Origin: Novosphingobium capsulatum NBRC 12533
Lineage (GTDB): Bacteria > Pseudomonadota > Alphaproteobacteria > Sphingomonadales > Sphingomonadaceae
Assembly: GCF_001598375.1 (NCBI RefSeq)
Contig: NZ_BCYV01000019.1
Span: forward strand, 54,900 to 118,899
Direction: 5' to 3'
Length of the DNA: 64,000 bases
Of this stretch, positions 18,430-27,013 are shown in pieces; within the stretch, counting starts at the first letter, position 1; each line of letters begins with the position of its first letter. Under the pieces are notes generated by a model. That model made no database searches. It was given only the letters and a program-made list of their open reading frames with translations, and was not told the DNA's origin. The position numbers were made by a program, and so were the translations under genes.

Positions 18430-19944
18430 ATGGCCATGACGATACACACGCCCGACCTGGATGTGGCGATCATCGGCGCAGGCATCAGCGGCATCAGCAT
18501 GGCCGCCCACATCGCCCGCGATTGCCCCGGCCACCGCTTTGCCCTGCTGGAGCGGCGCGCCAGCCTGGGCGGCACCTGGGACCTGTTCCGCTATCCCGGC
18601 GTGCGATCGGATAGCGACATGCACACACTGGGCTTCGGCTTTGCCCCGTGGCGCGGCGCCGATGCCATTGCCGATGGCGCGGCGATCCGCGATTATCTGA
18701 ACGAAACCGTTTCATTGTTCGATCTGGACCGGCACATCCGCCGCAACACCCGCGTGACGGCGGCCGATTGGGACAGTGCCGCCGCCTGCTGGCGCCTGGT
18801 ATTGATCGATGCGGCGGGGACGGAGCAGCGCCTGACGGCGCGCTTCCTGGTGCTGGCCGCGGGCTATTACGATCACGATGCCGCGCATGATCCCCCGCTC
18901 GCTGGCGAGCAGGACTTTGCCGGGCCGATCGTGCTGCCGCAGTTCTGGCCGCAGGATCTGGACGTGGCGGGCCGGCAGGTGGTGGTGATCGGCTCTGGCG
19001 CGACGGCCGCCACGCTGGTGCCGGCGCTGGCGCAGCGCGGCGCGCAGGTCACCATGCTGCAACGCACGCCCACCTGGTTCATTGCCAGCCCACGGCAAGA
19101 CCGGCTCGCACAGCTTCTGCACCGCGTGCTCCCAGCCCGCCTCGCCGCCCGGCTGGTGCGGGCGCGCAACATCCGCCTGGGTGCCTGGTTCTACAACCGC
19201 GCCCGCCGCGCGCCCGACAAGGTGGGCGCCTGGCTCAAGCGGCGGGCAGCCCGCGCGCTCGGCCCGGCCTGGAACGAAGCGACGTTCACCCCGCCCTATG
19301 GCCCCTGGCAGCAGCGGCTGTGCCTGGTGCCCGATGGCGATCTGTTCGCCGCGATCCGCGCCGGGCAAGCCAGGGTGGTCACTGGCCACATCGCCCGGAT
19401 CGAAGCCGGCGACGTGGTGCTGGCCGATGGACAGCGCGTGCCGGCCGACGTGATCGTCAAGGCCACCGGCCTGAAACTGGCCGTGGCCGGCAAGATCGCG
19501 CTCAGCCGCGATGGCATGGCGGTGAACCTGGCCGAACACGTCAACTACAAGGATTGCATGCTGTCCAACCTGCCCAACCTGGTGCAAGTGTTCGGCTATC
19601 TCAACGCCTCGTGGACGCTGCGTGCCGATCTGGTGGCCGCGTTCACTACGCGGGTGCTGACCCACATGGCGCGCACCGGCACGCACGTGGCCACCCCTGT
19701 GCTGGCGGCAGACCATGGCCTGGAAATGGACGATACGCCCGCGTTTTCCTCGGGCTATCTGCTGCGTGGGCAAGCCATGCTGCCGCGCAGCAGCACCGAC
19801 CGGCGCTGGCGGCTCAATCACGATTACCTCGCCGATCGCGCGTTTCTGGCCAAAGACCCCCTGGAGGATGGCGTACTACGCTTTGACCGCGCGCCCCAGC
19901 CGCTTGCGCCCGCGCCCGATTGCGTTATCGATACGCCCCGATGA
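18430..19944 (+). CDS. Flavin-containing monooxygenase, Baeyer-Villiger-like
   Basis: FAD/NADPH monooxygenase of 504 aa. The FAD motif GAGISGISMAAH is near the N-terminus, followed by LGGTWDLFRYPGVRSDSDM, typical of the BVMO/FMO group. The NADPH motif is VVIGSGATAATLVPAL. The BVMO fingerprint FxGxxxHxxxWP is recognisable as FAGPIVLPQFWP, but the key His is Leu (L169). Activity may therefore be N-hydroxylation, oxidase-like or altered. ATGGCCATG offers starts at 18430 and 18436. The stop overlaps the next gene's start by 4 bp, suggesting coupling. Confidence 0.9.
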   Translation: MAMTIHTPDLDVAIIGAGISGISMAAHIARDCPGHRFALLERRASLGGTWDLFRYPGVRSDSDMHTLGFGFAPWRGADAIADGAAIRDYLNETVSLFDLDRHIRRNTRVTAADWDSAAACWRLVLIDAAGTEQRLTARFLVLAAGYYDHDAAHDPPLAGEQDFAGPIVLPQFWPQDLDVAGRQVVVIGSGATAATLVPALAQRGAQVTMLQRTPTWFIASPRQDRLAQLLHRVLPARLAARLVRARNIRLGAWFYNRARRAPDKVGAWLKRRAARALGPAWNEATFTPPYGPWQQRLCLVPDGDLFAAIRAGQARVVTGHIARIEAGDVVLADGQRVPADVIVKATGLKLAVAGKIALSRDGMAVNLAEHVNYKDCMLSNLPNLVQVFGYLNASWTLRADLVAAFTTRVLTHMARTGTHVATPVLAADHGLEMDDTPAFSSGYLLRGQAMLPRSSTDRRWRLNHDYLADRAFLAKDPLEDGVLRFDRAPQPLAPAPDCVIDTPR

Positions 19945-20717
19945 GCGACGCATCCCGCATAGACCCCGCCCGCATCTGGACCGCAGCCCTGCTGGTGATC
20001 GGCGATGAAATTCTCTCTGGCCGCACCCACGACAAGAACATCGCCCAGGTTGCCACCTGGCTCAACGTCCAGGGCATCCGCCTCAAAGAAGTGCGCGTGG
20101 TGGCCGATGACATGGCCGCGATCGTCGAGGCGGTGAACGCGCTGCGCGCGCGCAACGACTACCTGTTCACCACCGGCGGCATCGGCCCCACCCATGATGA
20201 CATCACGGTGGACGCGGTGGCCGCCGCGCTGGGTGTGGAGGTGGTGATCCACCCGGCCGCCCGCGCTATGCTGGAAGACTATTACGGCCCGCGCGGCGGC
20301 GTGAACGAGGCGCGGCTGCGCATGGCGCGCGTGCCGGCGGGCGCCACGCTGATCGAAAACGCGCTGTCGGGCGCGCCGGGCATTGCCGTGGCCAATATCC
20401 ACCTGCTGGCCGGCGTGCCACACATTGCGGCAGAGATGCTGGCGGCACTGACCGGCACGCTGCAAGGCGGGCTGCCGGTGCTGTCTGGCACGATCGGCTG
20501 CTGGGTGGCCGAAAGCGAAGTGGCCGATCTGCTGCGCGAAACCGAGCAGGCCCACCAAGGCTGCCAGATCGGCTCCTACCCGTTTTTCCGCGAAGGCAAG
20601 GTGGGCGCCAACTTCGTCATCCGCGCCACCGACCAAGGCATTATCGATGCCTGCATGGCCGATCTCATGGCCGGCCTAGCCGCACTGGGCCGGCAGGGCG
20701 TGACCGGCGGGATCTGA
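19941..20717 (+). CDS. Molybdopterin-binding domain protein, CinA N-terminal-like
   Basis: Soluble 258-aa protein built on a MoCF/MoaB-like fold. It has LVIGDEILSGRTHDKN at ~20 and the nucleotide-contact motif FTTGGIGPTHDDITVDA at ~75. CinA proteins carry this domain plus a C-terminal amidase; that second half is absent here, so the protein is the short stand-alone form seen in many alphaproteobacteria. The substrate is unknown. It starts at an ATGA overlap with the monooxygenase stop. Confidence 0.88.
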   Translation: MSDASRIDPARIWTAALLVIGDEILSGRTHDKNIAQVATWLNVQGIRLKEVRVVADDMAAIVEAVNALRARNDYLFTTGGIGPTHDDITVDAVAAALGVEVVIHPAARAMLEDYYGPRGGVNEARLRMARVPAGATLIENALSGAPGIAVANIHLLAGVPHIAAEMLAALTGTLQGGLPVLSGTIGCWVAESEVADLLRETEQAHQGCQIGSYPFFREGKVGANFVIRATDQGIIDACMADLMAGLAALGRQGVTGGI

Positions 20718-20812
20718 CCGCAAGCGACGGAAATCTCTCTAGACTTGGCTGGCGCTTGGGGCATTATTCCCGCCGATGGGCGGCGCATGGCGCGCCGCAT
20801 GGGGGGAACGGC

Positions 20813-22894
20813 GTGAACATATCCAGGGGCTTGGTCATTGCGGCCGGGCTGTCAACGGCGTCTGCCATGGTCCTGGCAGCAAGCCCCGCCTGCGCAGCCG
20901 CGCGCAGCACCACGCGCGAAGTGATCGTGGCCGATCCGGCGCCCTGGGTCTTGCCCCCGCCACAGCCGGCCACCGCCACGCCGCCTGCCACCGATGCCGC
21001 GCTCGCCGCGATCTATAGCGACACGCAATACATGGCCGGCCCCGATGGCCTGCAGGTCTACAACGCGATGCGCTATCGCATCGTCAAGCCGCAAGGGTTG
21101 GCCGCCGGCAACCTTACGCTGACCTGGTCACCCGATGCCGGGCGCATGGTGCTGCACCGCCTGCGCGTGTTCCACGCCGGGGCGATGCGCGATCTGACGC
21201 ATACCGCCACCTTTTCGGTGATGCAGCGCGAGCAGAACCTGGAACTGGCCACGCTGGATGGCCGGCTGACCGCCGCCTATCAGATCCCCGGACTGGAAGT
21301 GGGGGACGAGGTGGAACTGGCCACCACGCTGACCGCGCGCGACCCGACGCTGAGCGATGCGCGCGGCGATCTTTATATCATGCCGCAGGCCAGTGCCACG
21401 GGCACGTTCCGCCTGCGCGTGTCGTGGCCGCAGGGCCAGGCGATGCGCTGGCAGACAACGCCCGATCTTGCCCCCACCCCGCTGCCCAGCGGCGGCAAGC
21501 TTGGCGGCATCGCGCTGGAACTGCACGATCCTGATCCGCCGGCCGACGTGCCGCAGGGCGCGCCGGCACGCTATGGCTGGCGCCGCCTGGTGGAATTCAC
21601 CAACTATGCCAGCTGGCCCGATTTTTCACGCCGGTTGTTCCCTCTCTATGACAAGGCGGCGCGGCTGGCCGCCAATAGCCCGCTCAAGGCCGAAGTGGCG
21701 CGGATCGCGGCCGCATCGCCCGACCCCGCCCGCCGCGCCGAAGCCGCGCTACGCCTGGTGGAAGAGCAGGTGCGCTATGTCTATGTCGGCATGGATGGCG
21801 CCAACCTGACCCCGGCCGATGCCGATACCACGTGGCAGCGCCGCTATGGCGATTGCAAGGGCAAGACCGCCCTGCTGCTGGCGCTGTTGCGCGAACTGGA
21901 TATCGAGGCGCAGCCGCTGCTGATCCAGACCAAGGGGGGCGATGGCCTGGCCGATCGCCTGCCCAATGCCGCGCTGTTCGATCATGTCGTGGTGCGCGCG
22001 ACCATCGCCGGCAAGCCGATTCTGCTCGACGGCACGCGGCTGGGCGATCGCTCGCTGGCGATGATCCTGCCACCGCCGTGGCGCCAGGGCTTGCCGATCA
22101 CGGCCGAAGGCGCGCCGATCCTGTCGCTGCCCACGCCGCCACCGGTGCTGCCGCGCATGGTGGCGGTGCTCGATATCGATGCCAGCGCGGGGTTGGCGAC
22201 CCGTGCCAAAGTGCGCGCGCGCCATATCCTGCGCGGTGACGAAGCGCTGGTGATCCGCAGCTATCTGAGCAGCCTGCCCGCCGTGGACGCCGAACGGGCG
22301 CTGCGCAAGTATTGGGAAGCGCAGGAAAACTGGCTGGTTGCCGATAAGGTTTCGTGGGAAGCAGACGAAGCGCATGGCGCCGTGGTACTCAGCGCGCAAG
22401 GCCTGGGCGACATGGATTGGGAAGACATGGGCGATGGCGCGCATCGCTATTACCTGCCGGGCGCCGGCTTCAGCCCGCCCGATCGCCTGCGCCGCCGCGC
22501 CGACCAGGACCAGACGCTGCCCTATGCCACCGATTACCCGGCGTTTCGCTGCTGGGCCACCACGGTGCGCCTGCCCGCACCGGCCGCCGCGCACGACTGG
22601 AGCTATCACGCCGGGGCAGTGGACCGTTCGCTGGGCGGTGTCGCCTATTGGCGCAAGGCCGGACTGACCGGCACGGTGATGCGCACCGTCATGAGCCGGC
22701 GCGTGCTGCTGCCGGAAATCAGCGCGGCCCAGGCGGCCGAACTCAACCGCCAGATTCCAAAGTTCGACAACGACATGTCATCAGTGTTCGAACAGACCGC
22801 GGTGAAAGGCGTGGCCCCGGCCAACCACGATGCCGCGCCGTTTGCCGACGATACCGACTGGCTGGCCGCCAAGACGCCATGCACCGCGCCATGA
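20813..22894 (+). CDS. Secreted DUF3857 / transglutaminase-like protein
   Basis: Predicted periplasmic protein, 693 aa. It starts at a GTG with GGGGGGAA about 5 bp upstream, giving the leader MNISRGLVIAAGLSTASAMV and a cut site near ACA-AR. An N-terminal DUF3857 beta domain (~50-270) precedes a transglutaminase/protease-fold core with a plausible triad: C348 (YGDCKGKT), H391 (FDHVVV) and D406 (LLDGT). A C-terminal beta domain follows. Substrates of this family are not established. The next gene overlaps its stop. Confidence 0.87.
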   Translation: MNISRGLVIAAGLSTASAMVLAASPACAAARSTTREVIVADPAPWVLPPPQPATATPPATDAALAAIYSDTQYMAGPDGLQVYNAMRYRIVKPQGLAAGNLTLTWSPDAGRMVLHRLRVFHAGAMRDLTHTATFSVMQREQNLELATLDGRLTAAYQIPGLEVGDEVELATTLTARDPTLSDARGDLYIMPQASATGTFRLRVSWPQGQAMRWQTTPDLAPTPLPSGGKLGGIALELHDPDPPADVPQGAPARYGWRRLVEFTNYASWPDFSRRLFPLYDKAARLAANSPLKAEVARIAAASPDPARRAEAALRLVEEQVRYVYVGMDGANLTPADADTTWQRRYGDCKGKTALLLALLRELDIEAQPLLIQTKGGDGLADRLPNAALFDHVVVRATIAGKPILLDGTRLGDRSLAMILPPPWRQGLPITAEGAPILSLPTPPPVLPRMVAVLDIDASAGLATRAKVRARHILRGDEALVIRSYLSSLPAVDAERALRKYWEAQENWLVADKVSWEADEAHGAVVLSAQGLGDMDWEDMGDGAHRYYLPGAGFSPPDRLRRRADQDQTLPYATDYPAFRCWATTVRLPAPAAAHDWSYHAGAVDRSLGGVAYWRKAGLTGTVMRTVMSRRVLLPEISAAQAAELNRQIPKFDNDMSSVFEQTAVKGVAPANHDAAPFADDTDWLAAKTPCTAP

Positions 22895-23460
22895 TCGTCG
22901 GTCGCACCTTCGCGGTAGCCGCTCTACTGGACACCACGCTGGCGGGCTGCGTGCCAGCGCGCCTGCCGGCGCTGGAGGCGACGCTCGCCGCCCAGCCCAG
23001 CGCCACGGCAGCCCTGGCGCAATGGTGCGCGGTGCAGCACCTGGCTGATCCGGCCACGATCCATGCCGCGGCCGATCGCACGCCGCGCGCGGCGCCTGCG
23101 GCCGTACGCGCGGCGCTGGGGGTGGGGGCGGATGCGCCGCTGGGCTATCGCCATGTGCGCCTGTCGTGCGGCAATGTCGTGCTGTCTGACGCGCAGAACT
23201 GGTTCGTGCCAGCCCGGCTGACCCCGACGATGAACCAGACCCTGGCCAGCACCGACACCCCGTTCGGCACGGTGGTGGCCCCGCTGCATTTCACGCGCCA
23301 GCGCCTGGCCGCGCAGCGCGGCCGCATGGCCGAATGCCCGGCCGGCACCGTGCTGTCACACCGCGCCGTGCTACGCCGCCCCGATGGCGCAGCGATCAGC
23401 CTGGTGGTGGAATGCTATACCCGCGCCAGCGTTCAGACCCCGCCTGCCTCGCTGCGCTGA
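22891..23460 (+). CDS. Hypothetical lipoprotein
   Basis: Unrecognised 189-aa protein. The N-terminus MIVGRTFAVAALLDTTLAGC looks like a lipoprotein signal with lipobox LAGC. Three further Cys residues (WCAV, LSCGN, VECYT) could form disulphides in the periplasm. It starts at an ATGA overlap with the DUF3857 gene; ATG 22879 is an alternative. Tight coupling suggests it works with that protein. Its last 28 bp overlap the 3' end of the convergent FUSC gene. Confidence 0.7.
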   Translation: MIVGRTFAVAALLDTTLAGCVPARLPALEATLAAQPSATAALAQWCAVQHLADPATIHAAADRTPRAAPAAVRAALGVGADAPLGYRHVRLSCGNVVLSDAQNWFVPARLTPTMNQTLASTDTPFGTVVAPLHFTRQRLAAQRGRMAECPAGTVLSHRAVLRRPDGAAISLVVECYTRASVQTPPASLR

Positions 23461-24563
23461 TTGGCCGGAACGACCGCCGTGCGCACCCGCGAAAGCGCTG
23501 CGCCCAGCAGCAGCACCGGTTCGAGCACGGCCATACCCACCAGGATGCCGACCAGGCGATCAAAGCCGGGGGCGATATGCGCCGCTTCCCAGCTATCGGG
23601 CACCAGCACGACCAGCACCGCCAGGGTGAACTGCGTGCCGACATAGCCGCGCCCGTGGTTGCCGTTTTCCAGATGGCGGCCCAGCGCCACGCCCATCGCG
23701 GTGCCTGCCAGCATCAGCGCGGCCCGCGCCGGGCCATGCAGCAGCGCGGCCAGCCCCAGCACCAGCGCCGCCAGGGCGCCACCCGCCAGGCAGCCGAGCA
23801 GGCGATACCACAGCCGCCGGCTGACCTGGCGCAGGCCATTGGGGCCGTCCACCGCCGTCACAGGAATCAGCATCACCGCCATGATCGTGATCGCGCCCGA
23901 TACCAGCGAGGGCAGATCCCACAGCGTGGCCAGGCCGAGCAGCAGGGCCAGGGCCAGGCCGCCCCGCGCGCCGTGGAGCAGCGCATCGGGACGCCAGCCC
24001 ACGCCCTGCGGCTTGGGTGCGCGAATCGCCGGCCAGCGGCGGCGCAGCGTCCATGCCGACGCCAGGCTCACGGCCATGCAGGCGGCCGTGCCGGCCAGGG
24101 TTTCGATCATGCGCATCACCGCAAAGGCCCGGGGATCGGCCAGCGGCATGGCCACGCGATCGTAGAGCATCATCGCGAAGGTCAGCCCCAGGAACAGCCA
24201 GGCATAGGCATGGCGCCCGGTGATCGCGCCATAGAGGCTGACCGTGCCGGCCAGCGCCATCGCCATGGCCAGCACCACCATGTTGCCGCCCAGCGGGCTT
24301 TCCAGCACGGCGAGGCACGCCAGCGCGCCCAGCGCCGTGCCGATGATGCGCAGCAGCGCACGGCGCAGCGTTTCCAGCGGATAGCCGCGCATGACCATGT
24401 AGCCGGTGAATGCCGCCCACGAGACATGGGTGGCACCGATATGGTGCGCCACGAAGATCGCGAGAAGCACTGAGGCAACGCATTCCGCCTCGTCCACCAG
24501 GCGCGGGGCCAAAGGATCGGCATCGGGATCTGGCGCTGCGAGAGAGGCAGAAGACACGGTCAC
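23433..24563 (-). CDS. FUSC-family membrane protein (aromatic acid exporter-like)
   Basis: Inner-membrane protein of ~376 aa with two clusters of hydrophobic segments (~25-165 and ~205-350), the duplicated layout of FUSC/YccS/AaeB proteins. The segment HVSWAAFTGYMVMRGYPLETLRRALLR matches the family's conserved N-terminal region. It lacks the large cytoplasmic domain of full-length AaeB. GTG 24563 with AGGG upstream is a better start than GTG 24590. The substrate is unknown; no AaeA-type adaptor gene adjoins it. Confidence 0.82.
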   Translation of the reverse strand: MTVSSASLAAPDPDADPLAPRLVDEAECVASVLLAIFVAHHIGATHVSWAAFTGYMVMRGYPLETLRRALLRIIGTALGALACLAVLESPLGGNMVVLAMAMALAGTVSLYGAITGRHAYAWLFLGLTFAMMLYDRVAMPLADPRAFAVMRMIETLAGTAACMAVSLASAWTLRRRWPAIRAPKPQGVGWRPDALLHGARGGLALALLLGLATLWDLPSLVSGAITIMAVMLIPVTAVDGPNGLRQVSRRLWYRLLGCLAGGALAALVLGLAALLHGPARAALMLAGTAMGVALGRHLENGNHGRGYVGTQFTLAVLVVLVPDSWEAAHIAPGFDRLVGILVGMAVLEPVLLLGAALSRVRTAVVPANQRSEAGGV

Positions 24564-24596
24564 AGCCCTGTGATTAGGCGAGCCAGGCACGCGCGC

Positions 24597-24703
24597 CTAG
24601 AGCGTTTTCAAGGCAGGTGGAATCACCTGCCGACTCGGAAAATGCGGAAAATCAAAAGGCTAGAGCGCCGGCTTTGACGCAGTCAAAGTCGATCGCGCTC
24701 TAG
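24597..24703. repeat. Intergenic palindromic element with CTAGAGCG ends
   Basis: A compact repeat-like unit. CTAGAGCG occurs at 24597-24604 and 24660-24667, and inverted as CGCTCTAG at 24696-24703. It encloses two perfect hairpins: GGCAGGTG/CACCTGCC (24612-24631) and CTTTGAC/GTCAAAG (24672-24688). Elements of this look are scattered through alphaproteobacterial genomes. It lies between the FUSC gene start and the rplA terminator. Confidence 0.6.
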
Positions 24704-24715
24704 CCCCAACGGAAA

Positions 24716-24745
24716 GGGGCCGGGAAGGCAAACCCTCCCGGCCCC
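24716..24745 (-). terminator. Terminator after rplA
   Basis: A strong GC stem (GGGGCCGGGA paired with TCCCGGCCCC) with a short AAA-containing loop lies 31 bp after the rplA stop. On the minus strand it is followed by TTTCC. The T-run is short but the stem is very stable. Confidence 0.75.
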
Positions 24746-24775
24746 GAAATCCTGTTTGCCTTGACGGCGTGCGGC

Positions 24776-25477
24776 TTAGCTGCCGTGCACCTGGGCAACG
24801 TCGATCTTCAGGCCGGGGCCCATCGACGAGGACAGGCCGACCTTGCGGACATACTTGCCCTTGGCGCCCGACGGCTTGGCCTTGACGATCGCATCGACGA
24901 AAGCGTCGAAGTTGGCGCGCAGCGCTTCGTTCGAGAACGAGAGCTTGCCGATGCCGCCATGGATGATCCCGGCCTTTTCGACGCGGAATTCGATCTGGCC
25001 GCTCTTGGCCGACTTCACGGCGTCAGCGACGTTCGGCGTCACGGTGCCCAGCTTCGGGTTCGGCATCAGGCCCTTGGGGCCCAGCACCTTGCCGAGGCGG
25101 CCAACCAGGCCCATCATGTCGGGCGTGGCGATCACGCGACCGTAGTCGAGGTTGCCGGCCTGCATGTCTTCCAGCAGGTCTTCGGCGCCCACGCGGTCAG
25201 CGCCGGCGGCCAGAGCCGCTTCGGCCTTGTCGCCACGGGCGAACACGGCAACCTTGACGTCCTTGCCGGTGCCCGAGGGCAGGCTGACCATGCCACGGAC
25301 CATCTGGTCGGCGTGGCGCGGGTCGACGCCGAGGTTCAGCGACACTTCGAGCGATTCGTCGAACTTGGCGCTCTTCAGATCCTTGAGCAGCTGGATGGCT
25401 TCATCCACGCCGTAGATCTTCTGGTTGTCGCCGAGCTTTTCGACGAGGGCCTTCTGCTTCTTGGTCTGCTTTGCCAT
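24776..25477 (-). CDS. rplA: 50S ribosomal protein L1
   Basis: Large-subunit protein of the L1 stalk and translational repressor of its own operon, 233 aa. It starts MAKQTKKQKALVEKLGDNQK and carries the L1 signature region MPNPKLGTVTPNVADAV. The start lies 4 bp after the rplK stop. A terminator follows directly, and rplJ/rplL are not adjacent, unlike in E. coli. Confidence 0.98.
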   Translation of the reverse strand: MAKQTKKQKALVEKLGDNQKIYGVDEAIQLLKDLKSAKFDESLEVSLNLGVDPRHADQMVRGMVSLPSGTGKDVKVAVFARGDKAEAALAAGADRVGAEDLLEDMQAGNLDYGRVIATPDMMGLVGRLGKVLGPKGLMPNPKLGTVTPNVADAVKSAKSGQIEFRVEKAGIIHGGIGKLSFSNEALRANFDAFVDAIVKAKPSGAKGKYVRKVGLSSSMGPGLKIDVAQVHGS

Positions 25478-25481
25478 GGTA

Positions 25482-25913
25482 TCAGCCCTCCACAACCTGC
25501 AGGCCCATCGAACGGGCCGAGCCCTCGATGATCTTGGCGGCCTGTTCGATGCTGTTCGCGTTCAGGTCCTTCATCTTGGCCTGGGCGATTTCTTCCAGCT
25601 GCGAGCGCTTGATGGTACCGGCCGAAGCCTTGCCCGGGGTCTTCGAACCCGACTTGATACCCACGGCCTGCTTGATGAAGAAGGTGGCGGGCGGAGTCTT
25701 GGTCACGAAGGTGAACGAGCGGTCCGCATAGACCGTGATCACGGTCGGCAGCGGCGTGCCCTTTTCCACTTCCTGGGTGGCGGCGTTGAATTCCTTGCAG
25801 AAACCCATGATGTTGACGCCGCGCTGACCCAGCGCGGGCCCGATCGGCGGCGAAGGCTTTGCTTCGCCGGCCTTGATCTGCAGCTTGATATAGCCTTCGA
25901 TCTTCTTGGCCAT
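25482..25913 (-). CDS. rplK: 50S ribosomal protein L11
   Basis: Forms the GTPase-associated centre with 23S rRNA and L10. It is 143 aa, full length, with KPSPPIGPALGQRGVNIM, the thiostrepton-region signature, and the C-terminal rRNA-binding domain. The start has AAAGGAGG, an unusually complete Shine-Dalgarno, 5 bp upstream. It is transcribed with rplA. Confidence 0.98.
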   Translation of the reverse strand: MAKKIEGYIKLQIKAGEAKPSPPIGPALGQRGVNIMGFCKEFNAATQEVEKGTPLPTVITVYADRSFTFVTKTPPATFFIKQAVGIKSGSKTPGKASAGTIKRSQLEEIAQAKMKDLNANSIEQAAKIIEGSARSMGLQVVEG

Positions 25914-25935
25914 GATGGCCTCCTTTCATCCTGTT

Positions 25936-26021
25936 GGGGCATGTGCCCCGCAGAGTAAGCGGTGATAACGAGCGGCCGAAACTGCTCTACCGCGCGGAAT
26001 CGGGCGGGCACGAAACCCGCC
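25936..26021 (-). promoter_or_regulatory. rplK leader with two hairpins
   Basis: The 181-bp nusG-rplK gap holds GGCGGG/CCCGCC (26003-26021, 7-nt loop) and GGGGCA/TGCCCC (25936-25949). The second lies about 15 bp before the rplK Shine-Dalgarno. L1 represses rplKA by binding a leader structure in other bacteria; one of these could serve here. Hairpins are seen; function is inferred. Confidence 0.35.
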
Positions 26022-26094
26022 GCGAAGTGGGCGCCCTTAGCAGGCAAGGCCGGAAACGCAACCAGAAACGGCCGCGTCCGGCAAAAGCTGGTGC

Positions 26095-26631
26095 TTACTT
26101 GACCAGTTCGACTTCGTCGAAGCCGAGTTCCACCGGGGTGGCGCGGCCGAAGATCGACACCGACACCTTGACGCGGTGCTTGTCGAAATCCAGCTCTTCC
26201 ACCACGCCGTTGAACGTGGCGAAGGGACCGGCGTTGACCTTGACCGAATCGCCGATTTCGTAATCGACGGCAACCTGGCGGGCGGGCTGGGCAGCGGCCT
26301 GTTCGCGCGCGCCGAAATAGCGTGCGGCTTCCTTTTCGGAAATCGGCTGCGGCTTGCCATTGTGGCCGAGGAAACCGGTCACCTTGGGCGTGTTCTTGAC
26401 CAGGTGATAGATGTCGTCGTTCATCGCCAGCTTGGCGAGAACGTAACCGGGCATGAACTTGCGCTCGACCGAGATCTTCTTGCCGCGCTTCACTTCGGTC
26501 ACGGTTTCGGTGGGCACTTCCACCGCTTCGACCAGCTGCGACAGGCCGATGCGCTCGGCTTCGGAGATGATCGATTCGCGGACCTTGCTTTCAAAGCCGG
26601 AATAGGCGTGAATGATGTACCAGCGGGCCAT
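26095..26631 (-). CDS. nusG: Transcription termination/antitermination protein NusG
   Basis: Binds RNA polymerase and couples it to Rho or the ribosome. It is 178 aa, with an NGN domain beginning MARWYIIHAYSGFESKVRESI and a C-terminal KOW domain containing IGDSVKVNAGPFATFNGVVEEL. It follows secE by 30 bp, the standard order. Confidence 0.98.
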   Translation of the reverse strand: MARWYIIHAYSGFESKVRESIISEAERIGLSQLVEAVEVPTETVTEVKRGKKISVERKFMPGYVLAKLAMNDDIYHLVKNTPKVTGFLGHNGKPQPISEKEAARYFGAREQAAAQPARQVAVDYEIGDSVKVNAGPFATFNGVVEELDFDKHRVKVSVSIFGRATPVELGFDEVELVK

Positions 26632-26661
26632 AAGTGGGTCTCTTGTACGAAGGTTTGTGGA

Positions 26662-26856
26662 TCAGGCCAGCTTGAGCAGCCACTGCACGATCATGCCGAA
26701 CACGCTGTCGATGCCCAGGAAGAACACCGCCAGGATCAGCATCATGATGCCCACGAAAATCGCGGTGGTGGTGGTTTCCTGGCGCGTGGGCCACACCACC
26801 TTGCGCGCCTCTGCCTTCACCTGATTGAAGAATTCGCCGGGGCTGGTCTTGGCCAT
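26662..26856 (-). CDS. secE: Preprotein translocase subunit SecE
   Basis: Short form of the SecYEG subunit, 64 aa, with one C-terminal TM segment (TAIFVGIMMLILAVFFLGID) and the conserved amphipathic helix VKAEARKVVWPTRQET. Single-TM SecE is normal outside the enterobacteria. It is co-transcribed with nusG from a promoter at 26972-27000. Confidence 0.97.
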   Translation of the reverse strand: MAKTSPGEFFNQVKAEARKVVWPTRQETTTTAIFVGIMMLILAVFFLGIDSVFGMIVQWLLKLA

Positions 26857-26971
26857 AGCCGTGCTGCCTTCGCTGCCTGAATGAATCTCGTCCCTTCCGC
26901 CTAGGGGCCATCGCCGCCCCGGACAGGTCCGGGAGGGGCAGGTCAGGGCTCCGATGTCGGAAAGTTCGCCG

Positions 26972-27000
26972 TATCTAGGGCCAAGCGCGCCGCTTGGCAA
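26972..27000 (-). promoter_or_regulatory. Promoter for secE-nusG
   Basis: On the minus strand TTGCCA, a 17-bp spacer and TAGATA make a good housekeeping promoter about 115 bp before the secE start. It sits just downstream of the nested inverted-repeat element at 27014-27283. The match is seen; use is inferred. Confidence 0.6.
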
Positions 27001-27013
27001 GGGTGCAGGCTGG

